Origin: Planctomycetales bacterium
Lineage (GTDB): Bacteria; Planctomycetota; Planctomycetia; Pirellulales; Pirellulaceae
Direction: 5' to 3'
NCBI GenBank assembly: GCA_020427005.1
Contig: JAGQOY010000005.1
Location: 1 to 64,000 of the forward strand
Length of the DNA stretch: 64,000 bases
The position numbers were made by a program, and so were the translations under genes. Positions 37,128-44,824 of this stretch are shown piece by piece. A model generated the notes under the pieces. The model was not told where the DNA came from, did no database searches, and was given only the letters and a program-made list of their open reading frames with translations. How positions within the stretch are numbered: the first letter of the stretch is position 1; each line of letters starts with the position of its first letter.

Positions 37128-37147
37128 TCGGCTCGCTAGGAATCGCT

Positions 37148-37975
37148 ATGTCAGAATACACTAGTCGACACAACTGGAAGGTTTCTCAAGCTTCCATAGA
37201 TCACAATCGATACGCTTGGAATCAGATGGCGGAGTCCGGCCATGCCTTGACCTCATTGGCGACCGATGAGGAATTGAGGCATCCTCTAAAGACCGTTGAC
37301 CAGGTCGGTTGGTTACCCGACGGTATCTCTGGTTGGAATGTCCTTTGTCTGGCTGCTGGCGGCGGTCGCCACGGCCCCCTTTATGCGGCCGCAGGTGGCC
37401 ATGTCACGGTGGTAGATATCAGCCCGCGGATGCTCGAGCGTGACCGGCAAATGGCCCAAGCAAAAAAACTCGATATTCGTACCATTGAATCCTCAATGGA
37501 TGACTTGCACGTGCTGCACAACGAGGAGTTTGATCTGGTAATCCATCCGGTGAGTACGTGCTATTTGCCAAGTTTGGCCAAGCTTTTCATGGAAATTGCA
37601 CGTGTGACTCGCGAGGGAGGCTTGTACATCAGTCAGCATAAACAACCAACAAATCTTCAAGCTTCTCTCGAAACGTATACAGGGCAGTATGTCATTGAAC
37701 ACGCTTACTACGATCCGCTTCCAGTCTCCGTGCCCCAAAATCCCAGTATGTTACGTGAACCAAATACGCGGGAATTCGTTCATTCGTGGGAGACTTTGCT
37801 CGGTGGTATTTGCCGAAACGGTTTTGTAATTGAGGATTTGACCGAGCCCTATCACGCAGAAAGCGGCAAACTCCCAGGAGAATTTGGTCATCGCTGCTCC
37901 TATATCGCACCCTATGTTAGGATAAAGGCCCGGCGCAAAGCCGAAAAACGAAAAAGCCTACTACTTAGAGCATAG
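37148..37975 (+). CDS. Class I SAM-dependent methyltransferase
   Basis: 275 residues from ATG 37148. The Rossmann-like methyltransferase core has motif I VLCLAAGGGRHGPLYAAAG, the acidic motif II VTVVDISPRMLERDRQMA, RTIESSMDDL, and the motif IV-like FDLVIHPVSTCYLP. The C-terminal extension (LREPNTREFVHSWETLLGGIC) resembles methyltransferases of small molecules. The first base of the kinase start (GTG 37975) is the last base of its TAG stop. Substrate unknown. Confidence 0.88.
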   Translation: MSEYTSRHNWKVSQASIDHNRYAWNQMAESGHALTSLATDEELRHPLKTVDQVGWLPDGISGWNVLCLAAGGGRHGPLYAAAGGHVTVVDISPRMLERDRQMAQAKKLDIRTIESSMDDLHVLHNEEFDLVIHPVSTCYLPSLAKLFMEIARVTREGGLYISQHKQPTNLQASLETYTGQYVIEHAYYDPLPVSVPQNPSMLREPNTREFVHSWETLLGGICRNGFVIEDLTEPYHAESGKLPGEFGHRCSYIAPYVRIKARRKAEKRKSLLLRA

Positions 37976-40575
37976 TGAGTTTACCGAGTCCAGAAATGTC
38001 AAACGCGAATGAGGATCTTAACCACGACGACTCGAGAGATTTTATCGAGTCGGATGATTCTGGTGCCTCGTTGGCCAATGGTTCCACTCGCAACGAACGT
38101 GAGAACGAACTGAATCGAACCTGGATCGATTTTCGTACGTTGGAAACACATTCCACAGTGATTCCCGGATTTCGAATCGAAAGGGAGTTGGGCCGGGGCG
38201 CATTTGGCGTGGTTTACAGTGCTGTTGATGAAACGCTGGGTCGCAAAGTTGCCATCAAATTGCCATTGATGCTCAAACGCGACTCCTTTGAAAAGTATAT
38301 CCGTGAAGCTCGAAATGCTGCCCAGATTGAATGCCCAGGTATCGTGCCGGTGTTCCAAGTGGGTACGACAGACTCGGGTCAACCCTTCGTCGTTCAAAAA
38401 CTTATCGAAGGAGAAACGCTCGCTGATTACCTTCAGAGTAAAGGGCCGCTGAGCATTCAGCAGAGTCTCAATTTCTTACGTCAACTTGCTCTGGCGATTG
38501 GGAATGCCCATGCAGCAGGATTAATCCATCGAGATCTCAAACCCACGAATATCTTGGTTGATAAAAGCCTTGCGCTCTGGATCGCCGATTTTGGCTTGGC
38601 CATCCAGGAAGAAGACCAACGTGAACGACGAGGGGAGATGGCTGGAACGCCACTTTATATGTCGCCAGAACAACTGCAGGGGCGCACGGACTGGCTAGAC
38701 GGTAGAACTGATATTTGGGCTCTGGGGATTATTTTCTATCAGATGTTGACCGGCAAGTTGCCGTTCGATGCTATCAACTTAGAGAGATTGACCGAACAAA
38801 TCCTCTGTCGTGATCCGCGGCCGATGAACCAACGTGTGCCCCACATCCCGACGGAACTAGATGCATTGTTCCGGAAATGTTGTCACAAAACAGTCAGCGA
38901 ACGATTCTCTAGTGGTTTCGAATTGGCGACGGAGATCGAACAACTATTGGTCGCCCTCCCGCAGCCAACGCTCCCTGATAATCCGAGTATTTCTCAGGGG
39001 TTCATGGAATCCCAGGCTGCTGCAGAGCTTGCAAGTCGCAAGAGGCGACCAATTTTGTCGGCGGCAAGGGTTTGGGGCGCAAGTATTGTCTTCATCATGA
39101 GCGCTACCATTTTCCTTACATGGTACGCCTATGTATCGTTTGGTCCAGGAAGATTGCAACGTCCCAATGAGAATCTGCGATCTCTCGCAGCGATTCAGAA
39201 AACCGACCTCTTGTCTAAGTCCGCTTCGCAGGCTCCAGACAATGCTAAGGACTTAGCCGAACAAAACAACTTGATCGTTTCAGCCACTCAACAATCAACT
39301 GTCCAACGCATAACTCGTGCGTTGGCAATTGCCGAACCCGACCAGGAAATACAGATTTTGGCAGGAGTTTATGACGAAAGCCTTACCGTCGAAAAGAACG
39401 TCATTCTTCATGGAGAACTACGAGAGAATGTCCGTATTAGTGGACATGATAGTCCTGCATTTAAAGTCCGTGAGGGAATTACCCTGACCCTCATTGGATT
39501 AACGATTGATTCACTGGGGGCTCCCTGCAATACAATTGAATTGGAAGCCGGTGCTGCATTGATATTGAATAATTGTACGCTTAGGTCGCAGTCGTTTGAT
39601 TGCATCAGCCTGGCTCCCAATTCTCGTTTGTCCGCCACGGATTGTAGGTTTATCTCAGCTACCCAACCGGCTATCTATGCCCGACAGTGCCAGCGGCTTG
39701 AATTGGACGCTTGTGATTTTCGTTTTGAATTGCAGGATAGCAAAGTCGATTCGTCGACTCCCATCGTGGCGATCCAAGGTCGAGATTGCGGTGGGACAAT
39801 TCAACGCTGCACTTTTACGGGAACCAACAAAGTCGGTATCGGCCTAGATTGGAAGCACGCGGACGACGAGCTGAATATTATTGATTGCACGTTTTCGGGT
39901 TTAAAGCAGGCTATTGAAGCAACGCAATGTAGGAACATTGTTATCAAAGGGACTGCGACGGACCCGGCTCAAATCGATGCGTGTGTCAATGGAGTAGTAT
40001 TGAGCCAAAGCCAGGGTTCTATGGTTTTTACGCAACTAACAGATTCTTCATCATATGGCATCAGCCTGCTTGATCGGTCACAGCTTCATGTAGCTCACTG
40101 TACACTTCAAGGAGGTTCGGCTGGTCTGAAAATTGAAAACAGCTACGCACGCTGTGCTCGTACGTTTTTCGTGGGCAACGAGATTGCAGGCTGTTGGGTA
40201 GATTCTGAAAGCGAAGCACTTCGGCTAGAGGATAACTCTGACCTCTCTCAAAATGGTGTCGGCATCTTAGTCATCTCGGGGACAATACGACTCCTAGATT
40301 CCCTTGTCCACCACAACCGAGCTGGGCTAGTAGTCGCCAATCATGAAATCGTCGATCATGTGGGGATGCCTGATCATCCCGTGCATATCATCGCCGAACG
40401 GTCCAAGATCGTCGGTGCAGCTTCAGAGCCAGCGATGTTGTTTAGATCGGCTGGGAGCCTAGATCTGTCCGAGTGCGAAATAATTGACCCAGGTGCGACA
40501 AACGAAATTCAGATTGCTTCCGGATTGAAACGCTTTGAGCGAGGCAGCCGCATTTACATCACCAAAGAGGAGTAG
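37975..40575 (+). CDS. Membrane Ser/Thr protein kinase with C-terminal right-handed beta-helix
   Basis: 866 residues. Hanks-type kinase: GRGAFG loop (73-78), VAIK Lys 95, HRDLKPTN catalytic loop (about 185-192), DFG (about 205-207), MAGTPLYMSPEQLQGRTDWLDGRTDIWALG activation segment; all essential residues are present. One membrane helix follows (about 362-385, SIVFIMSATIFLTWYAYVSF). The extracytoplasmic part of about 430 residues is made of repeated short strands with DGxxDS and NCTL-type turns, typical of parallel beta-helix (NosD/pectate-lyase-like) folds. I infer that the beta-helix is a sensor for glycans or another extracellular ligand. GTG start overlaps the previous stop by one base; ATG 37996 is an alternative. 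Confidence 0.88.
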   Translation: MSLPSPEMSNANEDLNHDDSRDFIESDDSGASLANGSTRNERENELNRTWIDFRTLETHSTVIPGFRIERELGRGAFGVVYSAVDETLGRKVAIKLPLMLKRDSFEKYIREARNAAQIECPGIVPVFQVGTTDSGQPFVVQKLIEGETLADYLQSKGPLSIQQSLNFLRQLALAIGNAHAAGLIHRDLKPTNILVDKSLALWIADFGLAIQEEDQRERRGEMAGTPLYMSPEQLQGRTDWLDGRTDIWALGIIFYQMLTGKLPFDAINLERLTEQILCRDPRPMNQRVPHIPTELDALFRKCCHKTVSERFSSGFELATEIEQLLVALPQPTLPDNPSISQGFMESQAAAELASRKRRPILSAARVWGASIVFIMSATIFLTWYAYVSFGPGRLQRPNENLRSLAAIQKTDLLSKSASQAPDNAKDLAEQNNLIVSATQQSTVQRITRALAIAEPDQEIQILAGVYDESLTVEKNVILHGELRENVRISGHDSPAFKVREGITLTLIGLTIDSLGAPCNTIELEAGAALILNNCTLRSQSFDCISLAPNSRLSATDCRFISATQPAIYARQCQRLELDACDFRFELQDSKVDSSTPIVAIQGRDCGGTIQRCTFTGTNKVGIGLDWKHADDELNIIDCTFSGLKQAIEATQCRNIVIKGTATDPAQIDACVNGVVLSQSQGSMVFTQLTDSSSYGISLLDRSQLHVAHCTLQGGSAGLKIENSYARCARTFFVGNEIAGCWVDSESEALRLEDNSDLSQNGVGILVISGTIRLLDSLVHHNRAGLVVANHEIVDHVGMPDHPVHIIAERSKIVGAASEPAMLFRSAGSLDLSECEIIDPGATNEIQIASGLKRFERGSRIYITKEE

Positions 40576-40780
40576 TTCCCCCCTTTTTTAGGTGTGGTTT
40601 TCCGATAAGAATTTGGACCGGTAAGCTAGATTTTGCTGACGTTGGCTTGCAGTTGATATATCATGATTCTTGCACTTTCTCTTGGATTGGATCAGGCCTG
40701 GCTGAAAGGCTGGCTCTGAACAGGCGGACAAAGGACCTTCCCCTATCGTAGAAGAACTTCGTTGAGAATTGGGATTTGCC
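40576..40780. other. Intergenic gap after the kinase gene
   Basis: About 200 bases with a CCCCCCTTTTTT-like tract (from about 40576) directly after the kinase stop and no convincing gene. It probably holds the promoter of the following secreted protein. Confidence 0.4.
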
Positions 40781-42031
40781 ATGAAAAGCCCTCGAATACA
40801 AATGTGTTGTTACGTCCCGATATTAGTGGCCCTAATGTTCAGTGCGCTACGTGCACAAGACGTACCGGAGACGGGCTCTTTGGATTTCTACGTAAGTTTG
40901 CTTCAAGGCGAGGACATTCAGCTAAGCGAAGATTTTGTAGCCAGATTGGATGGGGAGAAACTAAGAGTTTCCTTGGTCCGCAGTGGTGAAGTGATGGAGT
41001 CGGAAGCTCAAGAATTTCTGGTGACTTTGATTCAGCCGGGTAAAGAGTCAATCGAGTTGCAGCCTAATCAACAGGGCATTGTTGAATTTGACGGGGTACA
41101 AGAAGGTCTTGCGGCTGTTGTCATAGCCATGGAAAGCATGCTTGATTCAACACAATCGGCGTTCTATGCTGCTCTGCCCATCTTCGCAGCTTCAGCTGCT
41201 ACCGTGCCTGTTTCTACAACCAGTATTCCACTGGCAGATGTTAATAAGGAACAGTTCCTTAGGGATTTTGAATCGAGTTCAGAGATTCCAACAAGTATCG
41301 AAGAGATATTGGACTTTGATCCGCAATCAGTGGCTAAATACAGTAGGTATCGAGTCCGTCGACGAGCCGATGGTAGTATTACTGGTCGAGTAGTTGTGCT
41401 GCAACGAGGGTATGATGCTGTGCCTGGTGTAACGCGACTGGCGTTTTTCAAAAACGGTAACTTCTTGGCATCTACTTTTTCGAGTCCGGAAGGGGAGTTT
41501 GTTGCTGAGAATATGCCGGTTGGGATCTGCTCCGTAGTCGCTACTGGACCTGCAGGGCACGCAGCTTACGCTTTTGAGATTGTCGAAAATGCGGCCATTG
41601 AAGCAGTTCAGCCCGCGTTGAAGCTTTTCCAACAACAGACCCGTTTCGTGAGCACACAAAATCAAGATCCAGTGGAGATCGAGAATAACCCTGAAATCGT
41701 CGCGGACAATTTAATAGTCATTCTGATTCCGCCAAGTTTGATGCCAGAAGTACGTCGCGTAGTTGGTGACCGCTTTTTGATTGCCCCAGAAGTCCCTGCT
41801 GATGCGGGATTGGCGGGAGCAGGGGCAGCACCTATGACATTTCCCCCTATGGCTCCTGGCATGGCAGGCATGGGCATGGGCGGTGGCTTCGGAGGTGCAG
41901 GTGGGGGCTTTGGCGGTGGTGGTATTGGTGGAGCACTAGGGCTAGCAGGACTCGCGATTGGTATTGCTGCTCTGGAGAATAATAACGATGGTTTTAATAA
42001 CAACATCGCGACCCCAGTAGCGCCCAATTGA
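40781..42031 (+). CDS. Secreted protein with Ig-like carboxypeptidase-regulatory domain and glycine-rich tail
   Basis: 416 residues from ATG 40781 (an in-frame TTG lies four codons upstream). Signal peptide (YVPILVALMFSALRAQ). Residues about 200-280 form a carboxypeptidase-regulatory-like segment (GSITGRVVVLQRG, NGNFLASTFSSPEGEFVAENM, GICSVVATGPAGHAAYAF). The C-terminus is Gly/Met/Ala-rich (GMGGGFGGAGGGFGGGG), like the linker of the VWA protein at 3.1 kb. No catalytic motif. A strong terminator follows 20 bases after the stop. Confidence 0.7.
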   Translation: MKSPRIQMCCYVPILVALMFSALRAQDVPETGSLDFYVSLLQGEDIQLSEDFVARLDGEKLRVSLVRSGEVMESEAQEFLVTLIQPGKESIELQPNQQGIVEFDGVQEGLAAVVIAMESMLDSTQSAFYAALPIFAASAATVPVSTTSIPLADVNKEQFLRDFESSSEIPTSIEEILDFDPQSVAKYSRYRVRRRADGSITGRVVVLQRGYDAVPGVTRLAFFKNGNFLASTFSSPEGEFVAENMPVGICSVVATGPAGHAAYAFEIVENAAIEAVQPALKLFQQQTRFVSTQNQDPVEIENNPEIVADNLIVILIPPSLMPEVRRVVGDRFLIAPEVPADAGLAGAGAAPMTFPPMAPGMAGMGMGGGFGGAGGGFGGGGIGGALGLAGLAIGIAALENNNDGFNNNIATPVAPN

Positions 42032-42050
42032 TCTGAATACCCCCGCCGAC

Positions 42051-42077
42051 AAACCGCAGTTCTAGCTGCGGTTTTTT
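42051..42077 (+). terminator. Rho-independent terminator
   Basis: Stem AAACCGCAG / CTGCGGTTT (9 bp), 6-base loop, continuing into a T-run (TTTTTT in total). It ends the glycine-tailed secreted protein gene. Confidence 0.88.
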
Positions 42078-42155
42078 GTATGAGTGGCGTGAAAAGTCCA
42101 GACCGCCCTGGTCAGCAGAGTGCGTGCGATGTTGCATTTCGTTTGAGGCTGGGTA

Positions 42156-42180
42156 GGGTCCCGTTCGGCTCCCGGGACCC
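42156..42180. repeat. Perfect 8-bp GC-rich hairpin
   Basis: GGGTCCCG - TTCGGCTCC - CGGGACCC. No adjacent T-tract. It could be a REP-type palindrome or part of a structured RNA. Confidence 0.55.
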
Positions 42181-42754
42181 ACTAAGACGCCGCCAATAAC
42201 TCGATCTTTTGTTAGTACAAGCTTTGCTCACAGACTTTGCTTTGAAACTACTTCTCGCGTGCTTCAAATCTAGTTTGCAGGTTCGGAAGTTTGACCAAGA
42301 AATCTTATCTACGCAGTCGTGTTCAATAGTAGCAGCGGGATGTGCAGGATGAAATCGAAAGTACGTCCCGTGAGCCGACCGGGAGGTCGTGTGGCGGACG
42401 GTTGATTTAGAAGTATCCAGATCACGAACTAACAATTGTCTCGTCCAATGGTGTCTGCATTTTTTCTGGAGTTTCTGCAAGGTCTCCTGGCTTCGCGTGC
42501 ATCCCAGTTCATGGGTACCTCCTGGGCATAAGCGATATGGCTCTTTTCATACACTGCGTCTATCCAAACAGTACGATGAAATAAGGAGAAACTTCAGCCA
42601 AAAAAGCTGTCCGAAAGGCTACCAAGAGAATTTGGTCAGACACGTCCATGCATACTAGTCAGAGAATCGGCCAAACAAGAAAAGTAGACTCGTCTTGGAG
42701 ATTTTGTTCAGCGTTTGCGAAATATCTTGAAATGGCCCAGAACCTACATTGTGT

Positions 42755-42772
42755 GTAACCGTGAGCGGTTAC
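42755..42772. repeat. Perfect 7-bp hairpin (GTAACCG/CGGTTAC)
   Basis: GTAACCG - TGAG - CGGTTAC, 43 bases downstream of the acyltransferase stop on the minus strand. It may terminate the minus-strand lipid operon or be a REP-like element; sequence alone does not decide. Confidence 0.55.
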
Positions 42773-42815
42773 CTTGTGAGTGAGGCTTGTAGCCGCAGTG
42801 GACCAAAAAGTCCAG

Positions 42816-43997
42816 CTAGTCGTTTATGAGCAGCATTTCCCTTACCTGCCGTTCCAATTGTAATGTCAATTCATGGACAGCATACTCTGGCTTGGCGCTG
42901 GATTGCAGCACAATGGGCTCGCCAAAGCGCACCACGGCTCGACGCCGCCCGCGAATGGCCGCAGTTTTGACTCCCAGGAAATCTTCCTCGAATTTGTCGA
43001 GCGTCTCTGCAATTCGCTCCAAGGTTGGATTCTCTGAGACATAATCTCCAGGGTAACTGAAAGCTTGGATTACAAGAAACAGGTCATCCAGTTCATCATG
43101 GAGTTTTTCACAGTCGGGATCAGTGGCCGTCAGGCTTTCCAATTTTGCAATGACTGCATGGCGGGCTGCTTTAACCCGTTCGGGAATGGACTTGCTATGG
43201 CCGGGGAGTGAGTGCTGGTTTTCAATGCGGCCCAATAAAAATTCAATCAGACCGTGAATCCTGTCCGGTAAACTGCCGCTACACGAGTGCCCCAGAATTT
43301 CAATCTCCTTCAAGGCAATCGCACCTTGCGCCAAATGATATATGCGGTCCGACAATTTCAAATGGCGACGTGGACGCCAATGTAAGGATTCCTCTAGTCG
43401 ATCCATGAGTTCCAACAATTGATGGGTTGGATCATGGACGTAGTAGTAACGCATCGAGCACGGTACACAGGCGATCGGACGGTTGCCTTTTTTGGCAGCC
43501 ATCATGGCTAAAGCGGCCGGCCCGTCTCGAAAGGGCGTGAGGCGTTCATTGAGATGGTAGACTTCTCCTTCTGGAAAGATCGCCAAGGGGAAAGGTTCAC
43601 TCTGAAGTACTTCGCGGGCTTTTCGAAGCGCAGACATGTCAGTACCTTCTCGGTCAACGCTGAAGGCCCCGTGATGTCGGAGGATCTTTTGACGCAGCCA
43701 GCCTCCTCGCGCAAACACCTGCCAAGCCATCATGGCAAAGATCGGCCGACCGATTTGGTCTGCGGCTTCATATAAAGTGAATCCGTCAGCATGACTGCAA
43801 TGATTGGGTGTAATCAAAACGCCATATTGTTGCTCTAACAGATCACGTACTGAACTCGCTCCATGAGTTTCAACTGCTAGCAGGCCCTGATTGCGCAATT
43901 GTTCTCGTTTGCGGAAAGGACGCCAGAAATTTACCCATCCTTGGCTAAGTTGTGGCGACCACCAACGTGGAGGTTTTTCGTACGGCTGCCGATTCAT
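42816..43997 (-). CDS. PlsC-type 1-acylglycerol-3-phosphate acyltransferase-like protein
   Basis: 393 residues. Acyltransferase motif I NHCSHAD (65-71; NHx4D with catalytic His 66 and Asp 71) and motif III FPEGEVYHLNE (about 140) are present. Substrate motif segments SVDREGTD and PIACVPCSMRYYY fit the LPLAT superfamily. The C-terminal half (about 220-390) is helical and longer than in plain PlsC; the last part has a VVRFGEPIVL strand. It would transfer a fatty acyl group to a glycerol-phosphate or related acceptor at the membrane. It lies 77 bases after the Lgt-like gene on the same strand, the last gene of the putative lipid operon. Confidence 0.88.
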   Translation of the reverse strand: MNRQPYEKPPRWWSPQLSQGWVNFWRPFRKREQLRNQGLLAVETHGASSVRDLLEQQYGVLITPNHCSHADGFTLYEAADQIGRPIFAMMAWQVFARGGWLRQKILRHHGAFSVDREGTDMSALRKAREVLQSEPFPLAIFPEGEVYHLNERLTPFRDGPAALAMMAAKKGNRPIACVPCSMRYYYVHDPTHQLLELMDRLEESLHWRPRRHLKLSDRIYHLAQGAIALKEIEILGHSCSGSLPDRIHGLIEFLLGRIENQHSLPGHSKSIPERVKAARHAVIAKLESLTATDPDCEKLHDELDDLFLVIQAFSYPGDYVSENPTLERIAETLDKFEEDFLGVKTAAIRGRRRAVVRFGEPIVLQSSAKPEYAVHELTLQLERQVREMLLIND

Positions 43998-44054
43998 GTA
44001 TTTTCACCTGCTTCGACGGATGAACAAACGAAATTATCTCAAAGGTCTGAAGAC

Positions 44055-44088
44055 GAGCTATTGGGTGCCAGGAGCTATTGGGTGCCAG
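44055..44088. repeat. Tandem exact 17-bp duplication
   Basis: GAGCTATTGGGTGCCAG occurs twice with no spacer (44055-44071 and 44072-44088), spanning the 3' end and stop of the Lgt-like gene. Each copy contains CTATTGGG, whose complement carries CAATAG, so the stop context is duplicated. The GGTGCCAGG core is shared with the palindrome at 56523-56561. Confidence 0.9.
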
Positions 44089-44824
44089 GTACCTTGGTCT
44101 TTGTTTCGACTGATTGGCAAGAAGTATTTGCTCGATCTCGAATCCAAAGTCCAATAAAAACAGGGAACAGGGCTAGTGCCGCCCATTGGTATCCTGTCAA
44201 GCCGAAGAGTAGCTGTGATTCCGGTCGAATGAACTCAGTTACGAACCGATAACTCAAGTAACACAGCAAGTAGAGCTTGATTAGCTGACCTCGGAATAGA
44301 CCCTGCCGTGTCAGCCATAGCAAAGCGACCGCTGCCAAGCCATGAAAAATGGATTCGTAAATCTGAGTCGGGTGACGAGTCACAAACGGGTTGTCCACAG
44401 CTGTTGGAAAAACCACTCCCCATGGAAGCGATGTTGGTGTACCGTAACAGCAACCGGCCTGAAAACATCCTAACCGTCCAATGGCTACAGCGACAGCGAC
44501 GGGCAGAGCAAATGAGTCTCCGGTTTTTAGTCGTATGTCTAGCGCCCACTTCGCACTTTCCACTCCAAGGTATCCGCCTACTATCCCGCACATGATTGTC
44601 TTGCCGTGCGAGAGCCAGCCTGTACCGCTTATCAAACCTTCCCAATCGGAAAGCAGAAACGGAAGCTTGGCACCAATCATTGCTCCGCAAAAGGCTCCAG
44701 TGCCAATCCCTAGTTTTTCTATGCCGGACAACTGGAGACGACGCTGAGTTAGTCGCAACAATAACGAACAAACAGTCAAGGCGACTGCCATCGTAAGTGC
44801 GTAGGTTAGATTAACGTACGTCAT
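44075..44824 (-). CDS. Divergent Lgt-like (prolipoprotein diacylglyceryl transferase family) membrane protein
   Basis: 249 residues, multiple membrane helices (LTYALTMAVALTVCSLLLRL, IMCGIVGGYLGVESAKWAL, FHGLAAVALLWL, LIKLYLLCYLSYRFV). Lgt-family landmarks are IVGGYLG, GRLGCFQAGCCYG in place of the usual GR-G-N-F-x-NGE-YG, RHPTQIYE and YRFVTEFIRPE. The Cys-rich GCFQAGCC version marks a divergent subfamily that may not be the housekeeping lipoprotein enzyme. Lgt moves diacylglyceryl from phosphatidylglycerol to a cysteine; here the acceptor is open. The gene overlaps the radical SAM gene by 14 bases, implying coupled translation. Confidence 0.85.
   Translation of the reverse strand: MTYVNLTYALTMAVALTVCSLLLRLTQRRLQLSGIEKLGIGTGAFCGAMIGAKLPFLLSDWEGLISGTGWLSHGKTIMCGIVGGYLGVESAKWALDIRLKTGDSFALPVAVAVAIGRLGCFQAGCCYGTPTSLPWGVVFPTAVDNPFVTRHPTQIYESIFHGLAAVALLWLTRQGLFRGQLIKLYLLCYLSYRFVTEFIRPESQLLFGLTGYQWAALALFPVFIGLWIRDRANTSCQSVETKTKVPGTQ

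Larger units (their letters stand above)
42078..42815. other. Long intergenic region between convergent genes
   Basis: About 740 bases with no convincing gene; small open frames here are unsupported by composition or motif. It contains two perfect hairpins (42156-42180 and 42755-42772), both without T-tracts. Possibly remnant or structured RNA sequence; nothing else recognised. Confidence 0.4.

Noticed and set aside
42112..42480. Minus-strand open frame of 122 residues in the intergenic region
   Set aside because: Rich in Arg, Ser and His without pattern; spans a perfect hairpin; no start signal.
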